The notes under the pieces were generated by a model, which worked only from the letters and a program-made list of their open reading frames with translations, ran no database searches and had not been told where the DNA came from. A program made the translations under genes and the position numbers. Shown one piece after another: positions 11,356 to 22,786 of a stretch of 64,000 nucleotides of DNA. This DNA comes from Symsagittifera roscoffensis (Eukaryota; Xenacoelomorpha; Acoela; Convolutidae): the NCBI RefSeq assembly GCF_963678635.1, contig NC_087065.1:43029430-43093429 (forward strand), written 5' to 3'. How positions within the stretch are numbered: position 1 is the stretch's first letter; each line of letters opens with the position of its first letter.

Positions 11356-11361
11356 AATAAA
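11356..11361 (+). terminator. Poly(A) signal of gene 1
   Basis: AATAAA lies 150 bases after the stop codon, followed by AGAAACGTTTTTATG. It is the first canonical hexamer after the stop, which would give a 3' UTR of about 170 bases. Confidence 0.6.
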
Positions 11362-12190
11362 GAAACGTTTTTATGTTTAGAACTGTTTTTTGATTATTTT
11401 GATTGTTTTGTTTCGACGCAAATAGTTTGAATTGAGTTTCTGTTAATGAACGGGGCAAAATTCATTGCTGTACTCGTTTCCAACGGCCCAAGGGTGCAAA
11501 AAGCGGTTGCCTATGCTCGGTTTTTGATCACGCGCTTTAGGTACCTCGTATGTTCAATATATTTCATTGGTCTGTGGTGATGCCAAAAGCTGTTCCTTGA
11601 TTGGCTTTGTCCTGTGGAATACTGAGTTTTATCAAATCGATTATCTGAGTTTAATTAAAGAAATTAACTTGCTTTGAAAAATAATTTGAATAAACTCGAA
11701 TTCTTTCGCGTCAAAATCAAGAAAAGCCGTCTTCTGAACGTCATCTTTTTCAGCAACTAAAAACAGAAGATATACGTCACCTAAATATCATTACCCATAA
11801 TCAGTTTTCACATCAAAATAGACTAAATTGGCAAAAGATAGCCCTTTCCGTTGTACCATGTAATGATAAACTTAACGATACTAATATTTAGTCCCGATCA
11901 AAATAATAAACTATTAGTACAAAGTAATGTCCAATTGATATTTTGTGTAAAGTAAAAAAGATTTTTTTTCATGACATTAGAACGATCAGATTCTTGTTTC
12001 TAAATTAGCTGAAAATGAGCACTTCTGCAACTCTGAGAACAAGTAACTACAGTATCTATTGCATTTATCGGTGAAATGATATGTTGAGTTACAATTACTT
12101 CTTTTTGCTGAGCTCATTAGTTCGATAGAACCGGAAAGAAACTCCATTATAAATACTAGAAACTTGAAAAAAAACTAATTGTGGTTGGAA
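11362..12190. other. Intergenic downstream of gene 1
   Basis: AT-rich non-coding sequence between the poly(A) site of gene 1 and the first hAT MITE. No repeat family of this window is recognised in it. Confidence 0.5.
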
Positions 12191-12191
12191 C

Positions 12192-12591
12192 CAGGGGCGG
12201 GGGATTCGACATCCCCCCCCCCGGGGTTCGACCCTCTGCCGACCCTAAAGGTCTCCCTTTGAACTATTTTGAGATATCGATTTTTGGCTGACGGACCCCA
12301 AAATTTTTCTTAAGGCGCCTTTGGTGCCAATATATACTAATTTTGAGGGGGGAGTGCGCGCCGAAACAAACGCGATTTTTTTGTCTAAATTTTCCAAAAA
12401 CTGACTAAAAACGCCCTTTTTGGTCTGTTTTTCAAAATTTTGCATACGGCGCAAAAAATGGCCAAAATAGGGTCTTTAGTGATTGCAAGAGCTCAGAAAC
12501 TCAATTTAGCCGATCTAAGCAAATCAACAAAATTTTCGTTTTTTTTTTGAAAATCCGCCCTCCCCACGATAAAATCCTAGATCCGCCCCTG
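12192..12591. mobile_element. hAT-type MITE
   Basis: Left end CAGGGGCGGGGGATTCGA, right end CCTAGATCCGCCCCTG; the outer 9 bases are perfect inverted repeats. Inside, CGACCCTCTGCCGACC, TTGGTGCCAATATATAC and GAGAGCTC-type blocks are shared with the other members. Confidence 0.75.
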
Positions 12592-12609
12592 TTCATAACA
12601 TACATTTCT

Positions 12610-12947
12610 CAGCTTTTTTTTTCAGATATTCGACCCCCTGACTACCCAAAAAGTCCCTCCTTTGCTACTGTTTTAAGATTTCTATTTTCGGCTGGTTGAC
12701 AAAAAAAATTGCTAAAGGCTCCTTCGACGCCAATATATACAATTTTTAGTGTCCAAAAAGTGACTAAGAACGCCTTTTTGGGCCTTTTAAAAATAATTTG
12801 GGCAAACAATTTGACCAAAACAGAGTCTTTTAGTGATTTGGGAGAGTTCGGAAAATCTATTTGGTCGACCTGAAAAAAAGGTCGACAATATTTTCAGAAA
12901 TTTTTTGAAAATCCGCCCCCCTCGTGAAAATCATAGATCCGTCCCTG
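12610..12947. mobile_element. hAT-type MITE fragment, same orientation as the one before
   Basis: TTCGACCCCCTGACTACCCA, GACGCCAATATATAC and right end ATAGATCCGTCCCTG. The left CAGGGGCGG end is missing. It directly follows the 12192-12591 copy. Confidence 0.65.
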
Positions 12948-14049
12948 GTGGGAACTTTAAAATAAATCAGGTATTCTGGGGAGAACAAGTTGACAATACT
13001 TCTTCAAACTAAAAAAATTTCAGGGCAAATTTTTTTCTCATGAAAACCAAGAAATATTATCAGCATTACGGTAATCGATAACTCTGCCCAATCGAAGAAG
13101 TTTATCTAATAATAATACTTACCCCAGTCCGGATAAGACTTGTCCAAGTCAGATTGGCCACATTTGCCCCGTTTATACTTGTCCCAGTCAGACTCGTTTG
13201 GTTTTAAACGTTCACCTACGTTTTTGTGTTGAAAAATGTTTTTTCACTTTTTTGTGTTGAACTTCCTTAAAAATTCATTGAATTCTCATTGCTTTTGAAA
13301 AAAATTTTAAAAATAATTTTCATATGCTTGGAGTGTTTTTCATTCAGACTAATTTCGGCGATCGAAATATGCGTTTAAAAAAATGTATTTCAATGAAGAT
13401 ATCGTCTCCTTCATTTCAATCTCAAAAAAATATCGGTTTTTGATTTTTTGGGATTTGAAAACTGCCAATTATGTATGCGCTTTTTTACTCAAGTGAAGCG
13501 TAGTGTAGTATAATGAGAAATTTTTTTCTAACTTGAGTCGCAAATATAAAAGGCTCATTTGGTGGCTTTTTTGGTATAAATCAATTTAATCATATTTAAG
13601 CTTATTTAAACAAAAACAATTTAATAGCATTTGTTGCTGCTTTATTTTTGGCTAGTGTTAGGTTTCATTTAAAAAAGTTTCCTATGAAAAAGTATGGGAT
13701 TTGTTGTTTTAAATGCACTTTTCTCTAAAATTACTACACCGCTTTTTAAAAACAAATAGTACGAATAGAAAACCCGGCCTGCATATTTCACATAACATAA
13801 TTGCGTACCCGGCCTATTTCGCATCATTCGCATAACCTGCTTTCTATGTGTCTGCATGTTACGCTAATCTCTTTTTATTTTACCTCTTGTTCTACGGCCT
13901 TCAAAAGTTTCAGTAGGAGGATTTGTGGCCTACTTGTTTTGATTTCTTACATTTTCTCAAATATAACTTTCACAAATCTGAGATGAAAGTTTTATTCAAA
14001 TGAAAAATATGCGGATCTCCCTTTCTCAAGCGGCTGTTCCCTAAATTCG

Positions 14050-16260
14050 GCGGAAAAATCATAAATGCCTCAAACAAGCCCATTTTTTGACAATTTGCAA
14101 ATTTTTAAAACCATTTACTCTTTTCTCAAAAACTACCCTGCCAAATCGGAGATTAAGGGTTTAACCAAAAAATTTAGTTATGCTAATCCTACTTGCGCAA
14201 GCGGTTATACCCTGCGTTTTGAAAAACATGGCCCCCAAATTTGTCCAATTTTCGAAATTTTGATGTTTTTTGGAAAGTTGTTCTTTTTTTTCAAAAACTA
14301 ACCAGCCAATATCAGTTTAATATATTAGAAATTACAAATCTTATAACAAGTTATTTCAATATCGGCGACCGTGGCGCAAATTCGAGGACATAAGACTCCT
14401 AATCAACAGGTGGGATTTTCGGATTTGGAATATTTAAAAAGTTTTTTGGTCGAGTTTTTGCTGTTTAACTTTGGCAAGCTGATAGAAACTGTAGCTGCTT
14501 TTCTGGTGGCTAGTGTAAGTAAAATTACAAGCGTTCGTGAAGCAGATGTGAGAACGTGATACTCCTAATCTCAACAATTTTTTTTCAAGGGTCATTTATA
14601 GGCTTTGTTTATTTCATTTTGTTTTGCTTGCTTATATCTTTTTTTTGCATTTCCTAGCTTGTTTTGGCGAAGCGCAGCTTCGCCTCTGTGTTTAAAATTT
14701 ATCATTGCTGTTGAAAACGTAACTTGATTATTTTATTCATGGCGAAATATCCCGCAGTTTAAAATTGATTTGAGGCAAGCTCATATCATTACACAAGCAA
14801 AGCGTAGTGTCATAGTATGAACTGTTATTTCCAACCGCTCTATTTTGGTGGCAATTTTGCAGCATTATATCAAATTTACTGCGAATGCATAGCATTATGT
14901 CTTGGTATTTGGTTTATTGGTTGCTAGTTCCTATTTGAGCAAAACAAATACTATGAAAATGTATGGAATTTAGTTTTTTGATGATGGTTTTTTGTGGAGT
15001 TTTTAGACATTGATAATGTTTTGGGTATTTTCCCAATTTTAAAATTCTTCTGGAGTATTGCTGAACCAATTGTTGAAAAATGATAGCAAAAAAAGACTAG
15101 TTTTTTTACCCGACGTTCTACGGTTTTCAAAAATTTCAGTGGGGAAATTTTTTACCCAACTTTTTTTGAATTTTTTCAGTTTCTCGAAAACAACTTTGTA
15201 AAATTACTAAGATCGACAAATAAATCAGAAGAAATTAAATTCTGGAGATTTTATCGCATAACCTGCTATAACCTAATTTGAGTAGAAAATAGCTATACAA
15301 GGAAAATGTCAAAATTTGACAGTTTTTCCGAAACTTTATTTTCTCAACAACTACCCTGCCAAATCTGAGATCAATAAGTCAATTGTAAAAACCATCACCG
15401 TAATTTCTCCTTGCATAAACGGCTAAGCTGAAAGTTTTGCAGAAAAAATATAAACATAGAAGGTCCATAAACATAGGTCCAATTTGTAATAATGACTGTT
15501 TTTGAAAAGTTTTGATTATCCGCAAAAACTACCCTGAGGTTAAGGACAGGGAAATCTTCTCTGTATAAGTAGTGTGGCTCTATTTTTTTATTTAAACGTT
15601 TTTTTGGTCTTCGCAAATGAAAAGTTAATGAAATTTTCGCGTGCTTTGGAAACTACCCGGCCAAAGCGTAAATAAATAGTTCAATCGAAAAACAGGTACT
15701 AAAACTTTTCTCTGCATAACAGTAAGTCGCAATTTTTGTAGAAAAACTATTTTATTACATGAAAATTTCCTTGTTTTGAAATGTTGGCCGTTTTTTCTCA
15801 AAAGCAACGGGATCCAATGTATAATTAAGTGTTCGATTGAAAAACAAGCTTCAGGGGTATTCCCTGTATAAATGGATTGATCCAAATAATTAGGCAACCT
15901 GCTTTAGACTTAAGGAAATCTCAACAATATGTAGTTTGAGTTAATTAAAATCATTGAGAAACTATAACCCACAAAACTTCAGTTTTTAAAATAGTGACCG
16001 TTTTTCTTGAAAGTTTTTTACTTTTGCAAAACTACGGAGTCAAATCTGATACTAGGGGTTCAATTGAAAAAACAAGCTGGAGAAGTGTCCGTTGCTGCTT
16101 GAACATTTTTTTGTCAAATTTTGCCAACACATCTGCTATAAACCAGAAATACACGCATTTTCATACGCATTTTTTGAACTTCGTGTAAATCTCCAAAAAC
16201 GACTGTACCAATTCTGAATTTAAAAATATAATTGAAAAAAAAAACTCGCCTTTTTCTGAA
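14050..16260 (+). repeat. Degenerate ~150-185-bp tandem repeat array
   Basis: The motif CAAAAACTACCCTGCCAAAT, then a GATTAAGGGTTCAATTGAAA-type stretch and a TTGCATAAACGG-type stretch, recurs near 14109, 14292, 15341, 15525, 15649, 15798, 16022 and 16194. The members are strongly diverged. Blocks 13676-14000 and 14947-15200 are also related (CTATGAAAATGTATGG..., TTCTACGG.TTTCAAAA). The last part recurs in 19209-19840 because of the large duplication. Confidence 0.6.
14362..14690 (+). repeat. tRNA-like fragment and hairpin terminus
   Basis: GACCGTGGCGCAAATTCGAG, then AAGACTCCTAATCAACAGGT resemble the D arm and anticodon arm of an Arg-type tRNA, with no T arm. It is followed by CTAGCTTGTTTT and the perfect hairpin GGCGAAGCGCAGCTTCGCC (14666-14684). 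Confidence 0.45.
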
Positions 16261-16539
16261 AAAAAGTTTGCGCGTTTTGATAGAAATGAACTATGGACTT
16301 TGTATATGGTATATGACATTTTGAAAATTAAACTTTAGCCTTCGCATCATTGCACATAATTAATTTTTATCAAGCCAATAGCCTTAAATTACTTTTCAGT
16401 TATTGAACAATTTAACTCTATTATTTCCCTTTCTAGCTTGTGTTTGGTTTGCAAAGTCGCAGCTTCGCCTCTGTTTAACTGCAATTATTTTATGTTGACT
16501 GCTGGGTGAGAAATATAAAAAGAGATTAGAAATGTTTAG

Positions 16540-17935
16540 TCATTTATCAAATTTTGTCGGCAAAAGCGTATCGAGATTTGTTGAATGGTAGTCGGTTTTC
16601 AAGTTACGAACAGCAACTACTTCATATTGGCGCCGTATAGTGAGTAATCTAAGGAACGGTCAAATATTCAAAATGCATAGTAACTTATCCAATGTTGTCA
16701 GCAAAAATGTAACAAGACTTGTTAAATAGCAATCGGAATGGAAGTAAAAACAGTAAAAACGAGCCTAATTGTGGAAGGAATGAAGGAAGGCATGGGAAGA
16801 ATTTATGTTTCAGTTTAGATGAAACTTCAAAAAACTTATGCTTATTGTATAGTTTTCCAATTAAAATTCTATTTTTCACTAGCCTTTAAATCCTATCATT
16901 GATCAATGATTCAAAATGTATAGTGATATATCAATTTTTTGTCAGCAAAAACGTATAGAGGCCTGTTTAATGGCAATCGACAGGCAGGTTTGATTTATAC
17001 CCATTTTTTGAAATTTTAAAGTTTACATTTTAACTTTTGCATGAAAAACTTGCTTACGTTTTATCAAATTTGTAGCCTTAGTTGGGCCCCTAGTGTTCAA
17101 ACTTTGAGAAGAGGACATGACGCCAATGCTAGGACTTGTGACTCTTAATCGCGAGCTCGGGGTATGACTCCCGATTCTAGTAGATTTTTTCTATTAATTT
17201 TTTTTCACTTCTCGACCATTTTGAAGTTAGTTCCGGCTTTCTAGCTGGTTTTCATTTGCGAAGTTGCAGCTTCGCCTCTGTGTACCAGCAACTATTTCAT
17301 ATTGACTGCTAAGTGAGAAACAAAAAACAGCGATTCAGAATATAAAGTAATTTTTCAAGTTTTTTTTCAGCAAAAACGTATTGAGATTTGTTGAATGACA
17401 GTCGGTTTTCAAGTTATTAATAGCAACTATTCCATATTGACTGTTAAATGAGAAAAATAAACAACGTTCATAGATTCAAAAAGTATTGTGATTTATCAAA
17501 TTTTGTCAGCAAAAGCGTATCGAGACCTGCTGAATGACGCTCGGAATGGAAAAAAGAACAACAAAAACGGGTCTAGTTGTGCGAGGAATGAACGAAGGCC
17601 TTTTAAGAATTTATATTTCAGTTTGAGAAGAAACTTCAAAAAATTTGTGCTTGTATAGTTTTCCAAATAAATTTCTAACTTTTAACAAGTTTTTCAAGCC
17701 TATCAACTATCAAAGATTCAAAATGTATATTAATTTATCAATCTTTTGTCAGCAAAAACGTACCGAGACCTGTTGAGTGGCAGTCGGCTTCCAAATTTTG
17801 AACAGCAACAATTCATATTGGCTGTTGGTTGAGAGAAATTAACAATGATGAAAGATTCAAATTTATGGTATTTTATCAAAATTTGTCAGCAAAAACGTAT
17901 CGGGACCTGTTGGATGACTGTCGGAACACTCAGTG
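16540..17935 (+). repeat. Degenerate higher-order tandem repeat (copy 1)
   Basis: A core TTGTCAGCAAAAACGTAT, followed by CGAGACCTGTTGAATG and a CGG, recurs near 16556, 16700, 16945, 17362, 17507, 17752 and 17888. Spacings alternate about 145 and 245 bases, with one longer gap where a tRNA-like block is inserted (~17100-17280). The ~390-base higher-order unit also holds CAACTATTCATATTGGCTG and GGAATGAANGAAGG. Confidence 0.75.
17100..17290 (+). repeat. tRNA-like SINE block followed by a hairpin terminus
   Basis: GACGCCAATGCTAGGACTTG, TGACTCTTAATCGCGAGCTC and GGGGTATGACTCCCG resemble a tRNA A box, anticodon arm and T arm. It runs into TTTCTAGCTGG and the hairpin GCGAAGTTGCAGCTTCGC. The same block is at 20679-20870. 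Not a functional tRNA: the B box is GGGTATGACTCC. Confidence 0.5.
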
Positions 17936-18620
17936 TTTTGACCAGGTTTGATCAGTGTTTTTATTTCAGGTGCATCTCAAAAAAATTTAGTTTGTGAGAA
18001 TGTTTTGCGAAATTTGGTGTTCTATGTTAAAATCTTACAGTTATTACTTAAGTAATAAGTAAGAACAAAAAAACGGGTCTTGTTGTGCCAGGAATTAACC
18101 AAAGAATTCCTTAAGTGACAGAATAGTTGTGCTTGTTAGACTGTTTTCCAAATAAATTTCTGATTTTAACTATCTTTTTTACAAAATTTTTTATATCGTT
18201 TAGAAACCGTTAACTTTTTGAGTTCAATTTAAAATTATACGCATGTGATGAGGTTTAATAACGTTATGATGTTTGAATTTTGCCACTTTGGCCAAATTTA
18301 GGACAGTTACCATTCGAGCTTTTTTGTAAGAGAAACATTTTTGTAAGTGGTGGTTTATTCCCAATCAGAAAAAAATCCAATTTAATTTGAGACGAGGTAC
18401 TTCTACTAATTAATACTTCAAAAATCGCTTAAAACATCCTTTTGTAATTTCTATACATAGTGTGTGGAAGTTAACTTTTTTTAAATTTGAAGTTAACAAA
18501 AAAAATTTCTTCCTTTTTTACGCTAGCGATTAGCAAACTTGAACAAATCGCCGCCTTTCTTTTCTTTGTGAGCATTTTGTCTAATAGAATCCCTAACAGT
18601 ATCACTAAATTACGTCCACG

Positions 18621-18986
18621 CAGGGGCGGATTCAGGATTTTCTCCAGGGGGATATTTTCAAAAAAATTTCGAAAATTTTGTCGGCTTTTTTTAGGTCGAG
18701 CAAATTGATTTTCGGAGCTCTCCAAAATCACTCAGTTTGATCAAATTTTCTGCACCGCAGCCAATTTGTTGAAAAAAAAAACATGCCAAAAAAGGTGTTT
18801 TAAGGCACTTTTTGGGAAATTTTGGCCGAAAAATTGGATTTTTGGCGCTCCCCCTCATAATGAGTATATTTTGGCGCCAAAGACGCCTTTTGAAAAAATT
18901 TAAGGTTAGTCAGCCAAAAATTGGTATCTCAAAACAGTACCCTCTCTCCCCCCCCCCCCCCCCCCCCCCCCCTAAATCCGCTGGTG
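18621..18986. mobile_element. hAT-type MITE with 8-bp target-site duplication
   Basis: Terminal repeats CAGGGGCGGATTCAGG and (inverse of right end) CACCAGCGGATTTAGG. Flanks are CGTCCACG on the left and CGTCCACT on the right, 7 of 8 identical, which fits the 8-bp duplications of hAT elements. A 25-base C-run lies just inside the right end. The open frames inside are not protein-coding. Confidence 0.8.
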
Positions 18987-20116
18987 CGTCCACTTCTGGT
19001 ATTCTGGGTTCGGTTCCGGCCGGGATCTGCCAGTTTTTACTACAAAAAAAGTTTCCAACTGAAAAATAATTGTGAAATTTATGTTCGTTTAATCATATTT
19101 GTCGGCTTAGTTGCTACCCAATGAGCTGCTGAATTACACAAATCAAATTAATTTGATTCTTGATTTTACAGTTTAAAAGTTTTTTTTTGTATTCCGTATC
19201 CTCTTAGTAAATTTTCGCGTGCTTTGGAAACTACCCGGCCAAAGCGTAAATAAATAGTTCAATCGAAAAACAGGTACTAAAACTTTTCTCTGCATAACAG
19301 TAAGTCGCAATTTTTGTAGAAAAACTATTTTATTACATGAAAATTTCCTTGTTTTGAAATGTTGGCCGTTTTTTCTCAAAAGCAACGGGATCCAATGTAT
19401 AATTAAGTGTTCGATTGAAAAACAAGCTTCAGGGGTATTCCCTGCATAAATGGATTGATCCAAATAATTAGGCAACCTGCTTTAGACTTAAGGAAATCTC
19501 AACAATTTGTAGTTTGAGTTAATTAAAATCATTGAGAAACTATAACCCACAAAACTTCAGTTTTTAAAATAGTGTTCGTTTTCCTTGAAAGTTTTTTACT
19601 TTTGCAAAACTACGGAGTCAAATCTGATACTAGGGGTTCAATTGAAAAAACAAGCTGGAGAAGTGTCCGTTGCTGCTTGAACATTTTTTTGTCAAATTTT
19701 GCCAACACATCTGCTATAAACCAGAAATACACGCATTTTCATACGCATTTTTTGAACTTCGTGCAAATCTCCAAAAACGACTGTACCAATTCTGAATTTA
19801 AAAATATAATTGAAAAAAAAACTCGCCTTTTTCTGAAAAAAAGTTTGCGCGTTTTGATAGAAATGAACTATGGACTTTGTATATGGTATATGACATTTTG
19901 AAAATTAAACTTTAGCCTTCGCATCATTGCACATAATTAATTTTTATCAAGCCAATAGCCTTAAATTACCTTTCAGTTATTGAACAATTTAACTCTATTA
20001 TTTCCCTTTCTAGCTTGTGTTTGGTTTGCAAAGTCGCAGCTTCGCCTCTGTTTAACTGCAATTATTTTATGTTGACTGCTGGGTGAGAAATATAAAAAGA
20101 GATTAGAAATGTTTAG

Positions 20117-21515
20117 TCATTTATCAAATTTTGTCGGCAAAAGCGTATCGAGATTTGTTGAATGGTAGTCGGTTTTCAAGTTACGAACAGCAACTACTTC
20201 ATATTGGCGCCGTATAGTGAGTAATCTAAGGAACGGTCAAATATTCAAAATGCATAGTAACTTATCCAATGTTGTCAGCAAAAATGTAACAAGACTTGTT
20301 AAATAGCAATCGGAATGGAAGTAAAAACAGTAAAAACGAGCCTAATTGTGGAAGGAATGAAGGAAGGCATGGGAAGAATTTATGTTTCAGTTTAGATGAA
20401 ACTTCAAAAAACTTATGCTTATTGTATAGTTTTCCAATTAAAATTCTATTTTTCACTAGCCTTTAAATCCTATCATTGATCAATGATTCAAAATGTATAG
20501 TGATATATCAATTTTTTGTCAGCAAAAACGTATAGAGGCCTGTTTAATGGCAATCGACAGGCAGGTTTGATTTATACCCATTTTTTGAAATTTTAAAGTT
20601 TACATTTTAACTTTTGCATGAAAAACTTGCTTACGTTTTATCAAATTTGTAGCCTTAGTTGGGCCCCTAGTGTTCAAACTTTGAGAAGAGGACATGACGC
20701 CAATGCTAGGACTTGTGACTCTTAATCGCGAGCTCGGGGTATGACTCCCGATTCTAGTAGATTTTTTCTATTAATTTTTTTTCACTTCTCGACCATTTTG
20801 AAGTTATCGCTTCCGGCTTTCTAGCTGGTTTTCATTTGCGAAGTTGCAGCTTCGCCTCTGTGTACCAGCAACTATTTCATATTGACTGCTAAGTGAGAAA
20901 CAAAAAACAGCGATTCAGAATATAAAGTAATTTTTCAAGTTTTTTTTTCAGCAAAAACGTATTGAGATTTGTTGAATGACAGTCGGTTTTCAAGTTATTA
21001 ATAGCAACTATTCCATATTGACTGTTAAATGAGAAAAATAAACAACGTTCATAGATTCAAAAAGTATTGTGATTTATCAAATTTTGTCAGCAAAAGCGTA
21101 TCGAGACCTGCTGAATGACGCTCGGAATGGAAAAAAGAACAACAAAAACGGGTCTAGTTGTGCGAGGAATGAACGAAGGCCTTTTAAGAATTTATATTTC
21201 AGTTTGAGAAGAAACTTCAAAAAATTTGTGCTTGTATAGTTTTCCAAATAAATTTCTAACTTTTAACAAGTTTTTCAAGCCTATCAACTATCAAAGATTC
21301 AAAATGTATATTAATTTATCAATCTTTTGTCAGCAAAAACGTACCGAGACCTGTTGAGTGGCAGTCGGCTTCCAAATTTTGAACAGCAACAATTCATATT
21401 GGCTGTTGGTTGAGAGAAATTAACAATGATGAAAGATTCAAATTTATGGTATTTTATCAAAATTTGTCAGCAAAAACGTATCGGGACCTGTTGGATGACT
21501 GTCGGAACACTCAGT
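20117..21515 (+). repeat. Degenerate higher-order tandem repeat (copy 2)
   Basis: The same array as at 16.5-17.9 kb, carried along by the 3.58-kb tandem duplication; positions are shifted by about 3578. Confidence 0.75.
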
Positions 21516-22201
21516 GTTTTGACCAGGTTTGATCAGTGTTTTTATTTCAGGTGCATCTCAAAAAAATTTAGTTTGTGAGAATGTTTTGCGAAATTTGGTG
21601 TTCTATGTTAAAATCTTACAGTTATTACTTAAGTAATAAGTAAGAACAAAAAAAACGGGTCTTGTTGTGCCAGGAATTAACCAAAGAATTCCTTAAGTGA
21701 CAGAATAGTTGTGCTTGTTAGACTGTTTTCCAAATAAATTTCTGATTTTAACTATCTTTTTTACAAAATTTTTTATATCGTTTAGAAACCGTTAACTTTT
21801 TGAGTTCAATTTAAAATTATACGCATGTGATGAGGTTTAATAACGTTATGATGTTTGAATTTTGCCACTTTGGCCAAATTTAGGACAGTTACCATTCGAG
21901 CTTTTTTGTAAGAGAAACATTTTTGTAAGTGGTGGTTTATTCCCAATCAGAAAAAAATCCAATTTAATTTGAGACGAGGTACTTCTACTAATTAATACTT
22001 CAAAAATCGCTTAAAACATCCTTTTGTAATTTCTATACATAGTGTGTGGAAGTTAACTTTTTTAAATTCGAAGTTAACAAAAAAAATTTCTTCCTTTTTT
22101 ACGCTAGCGATTAGCAAACGTGAACAAATCGCCGCCTTTTTTTTCTTTATGAGCATTTTGTCTAATAGAATCCCTAACAGTATCACTAAATTACGTCCAC
22201 G

Positions 22202-22552
22202 CAGGGGCGGATTCAGGATTTTCTCCAGGGGGATATTTTCAAAAAAATTTCGAAAATTTTGTCGGCTTTTTTTAGGTCGAGCAAATTGATTTTCGGAGCT
22301 CTCCAAAATCACTCAGTTTGATCAAATTTTCTGCACCGCAGCCAATTTGTTGAAAAAAAAACATGCCAAAAAAGGTGTTTTAAGGCACTTTTTGGGAAAT
22401 TTTGGCCGAAAAATTGGATTTTTGGCGCTCCCCCCTCATAATGAGTATATTTTAGCGCCAAAGACGCCTTTTGAAAAAATTTAAGGTTAGTCAGCCAAAA
22501 ATTGGTATCTCAAAACAGTACCCTCTCCCCCCCCCCCCTAAATCCGCTGGTG
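22202..22552. mobile_element. hAT-type MITE, copy in second duplication unit
   Basis: Same insertion as at 18621-18986 with the same flanks, present because of the 3.58-kb duplication. Its C-run is 12 bases long instead of 25. Confidence 0.8.
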
Positions 22553-22786
22553 CGTCCACTTCTGGTATTCTGGGTTCGGTTCCGGCCGGGATCTGCCAGT
22601 TTTTACTACAAAAAAAGTTTCCAACTGAAAAATAATTGTGAAATTTATGTTCGTTTAATCATATTTGTCGGCTTAGTTGCTACCCAATGAGCTGCTGAAT
22701 TACACAAATCAAATTAATTTGATTCTTGATTTTACAGTTTAAAAGTTTTTTTTTGTATTCCGTATCCTCTTAGTAAAAGAGGCATT

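Larger units (their letters stand above)
15631..22786 (+). repeat. 3.58-kb nearly perfect tandem duplication
   Basis: Unit 1 15631-19208 and unit 2 19209-22786, offset 3578. The joint is CCTCTTAGTAAATTTTCGCG at about 19200-19217; the left flank reads AATGAAATTTTCG and the right flank CTTAGTAAAAGAGG, so only AAA is shared at the breakpoints. Units differ by scattered substitutions, a few short indels and a C-run of 25 versus 12. The unit contains degenerate tandem repeats, a higher-order repeat, tRNA-like sequence and a complete hAT MITE. No gene is seen in it. Confidence 0.93.

Noticed and set aside
14362-14420. Possible tRNA gene (Arg-like anticodon arm)
   Set aside because: No T arm, no acceptor-stem pairing; best read as a SINE or tRNA fragment.
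18471-19124. Frames of 60-106 codons, repeated at 22.0-22.7 kb
   Set aside because: They fall in the hAT MITE and its C-run; their repetition is explained by the tandem duplication, not by selection on protein.
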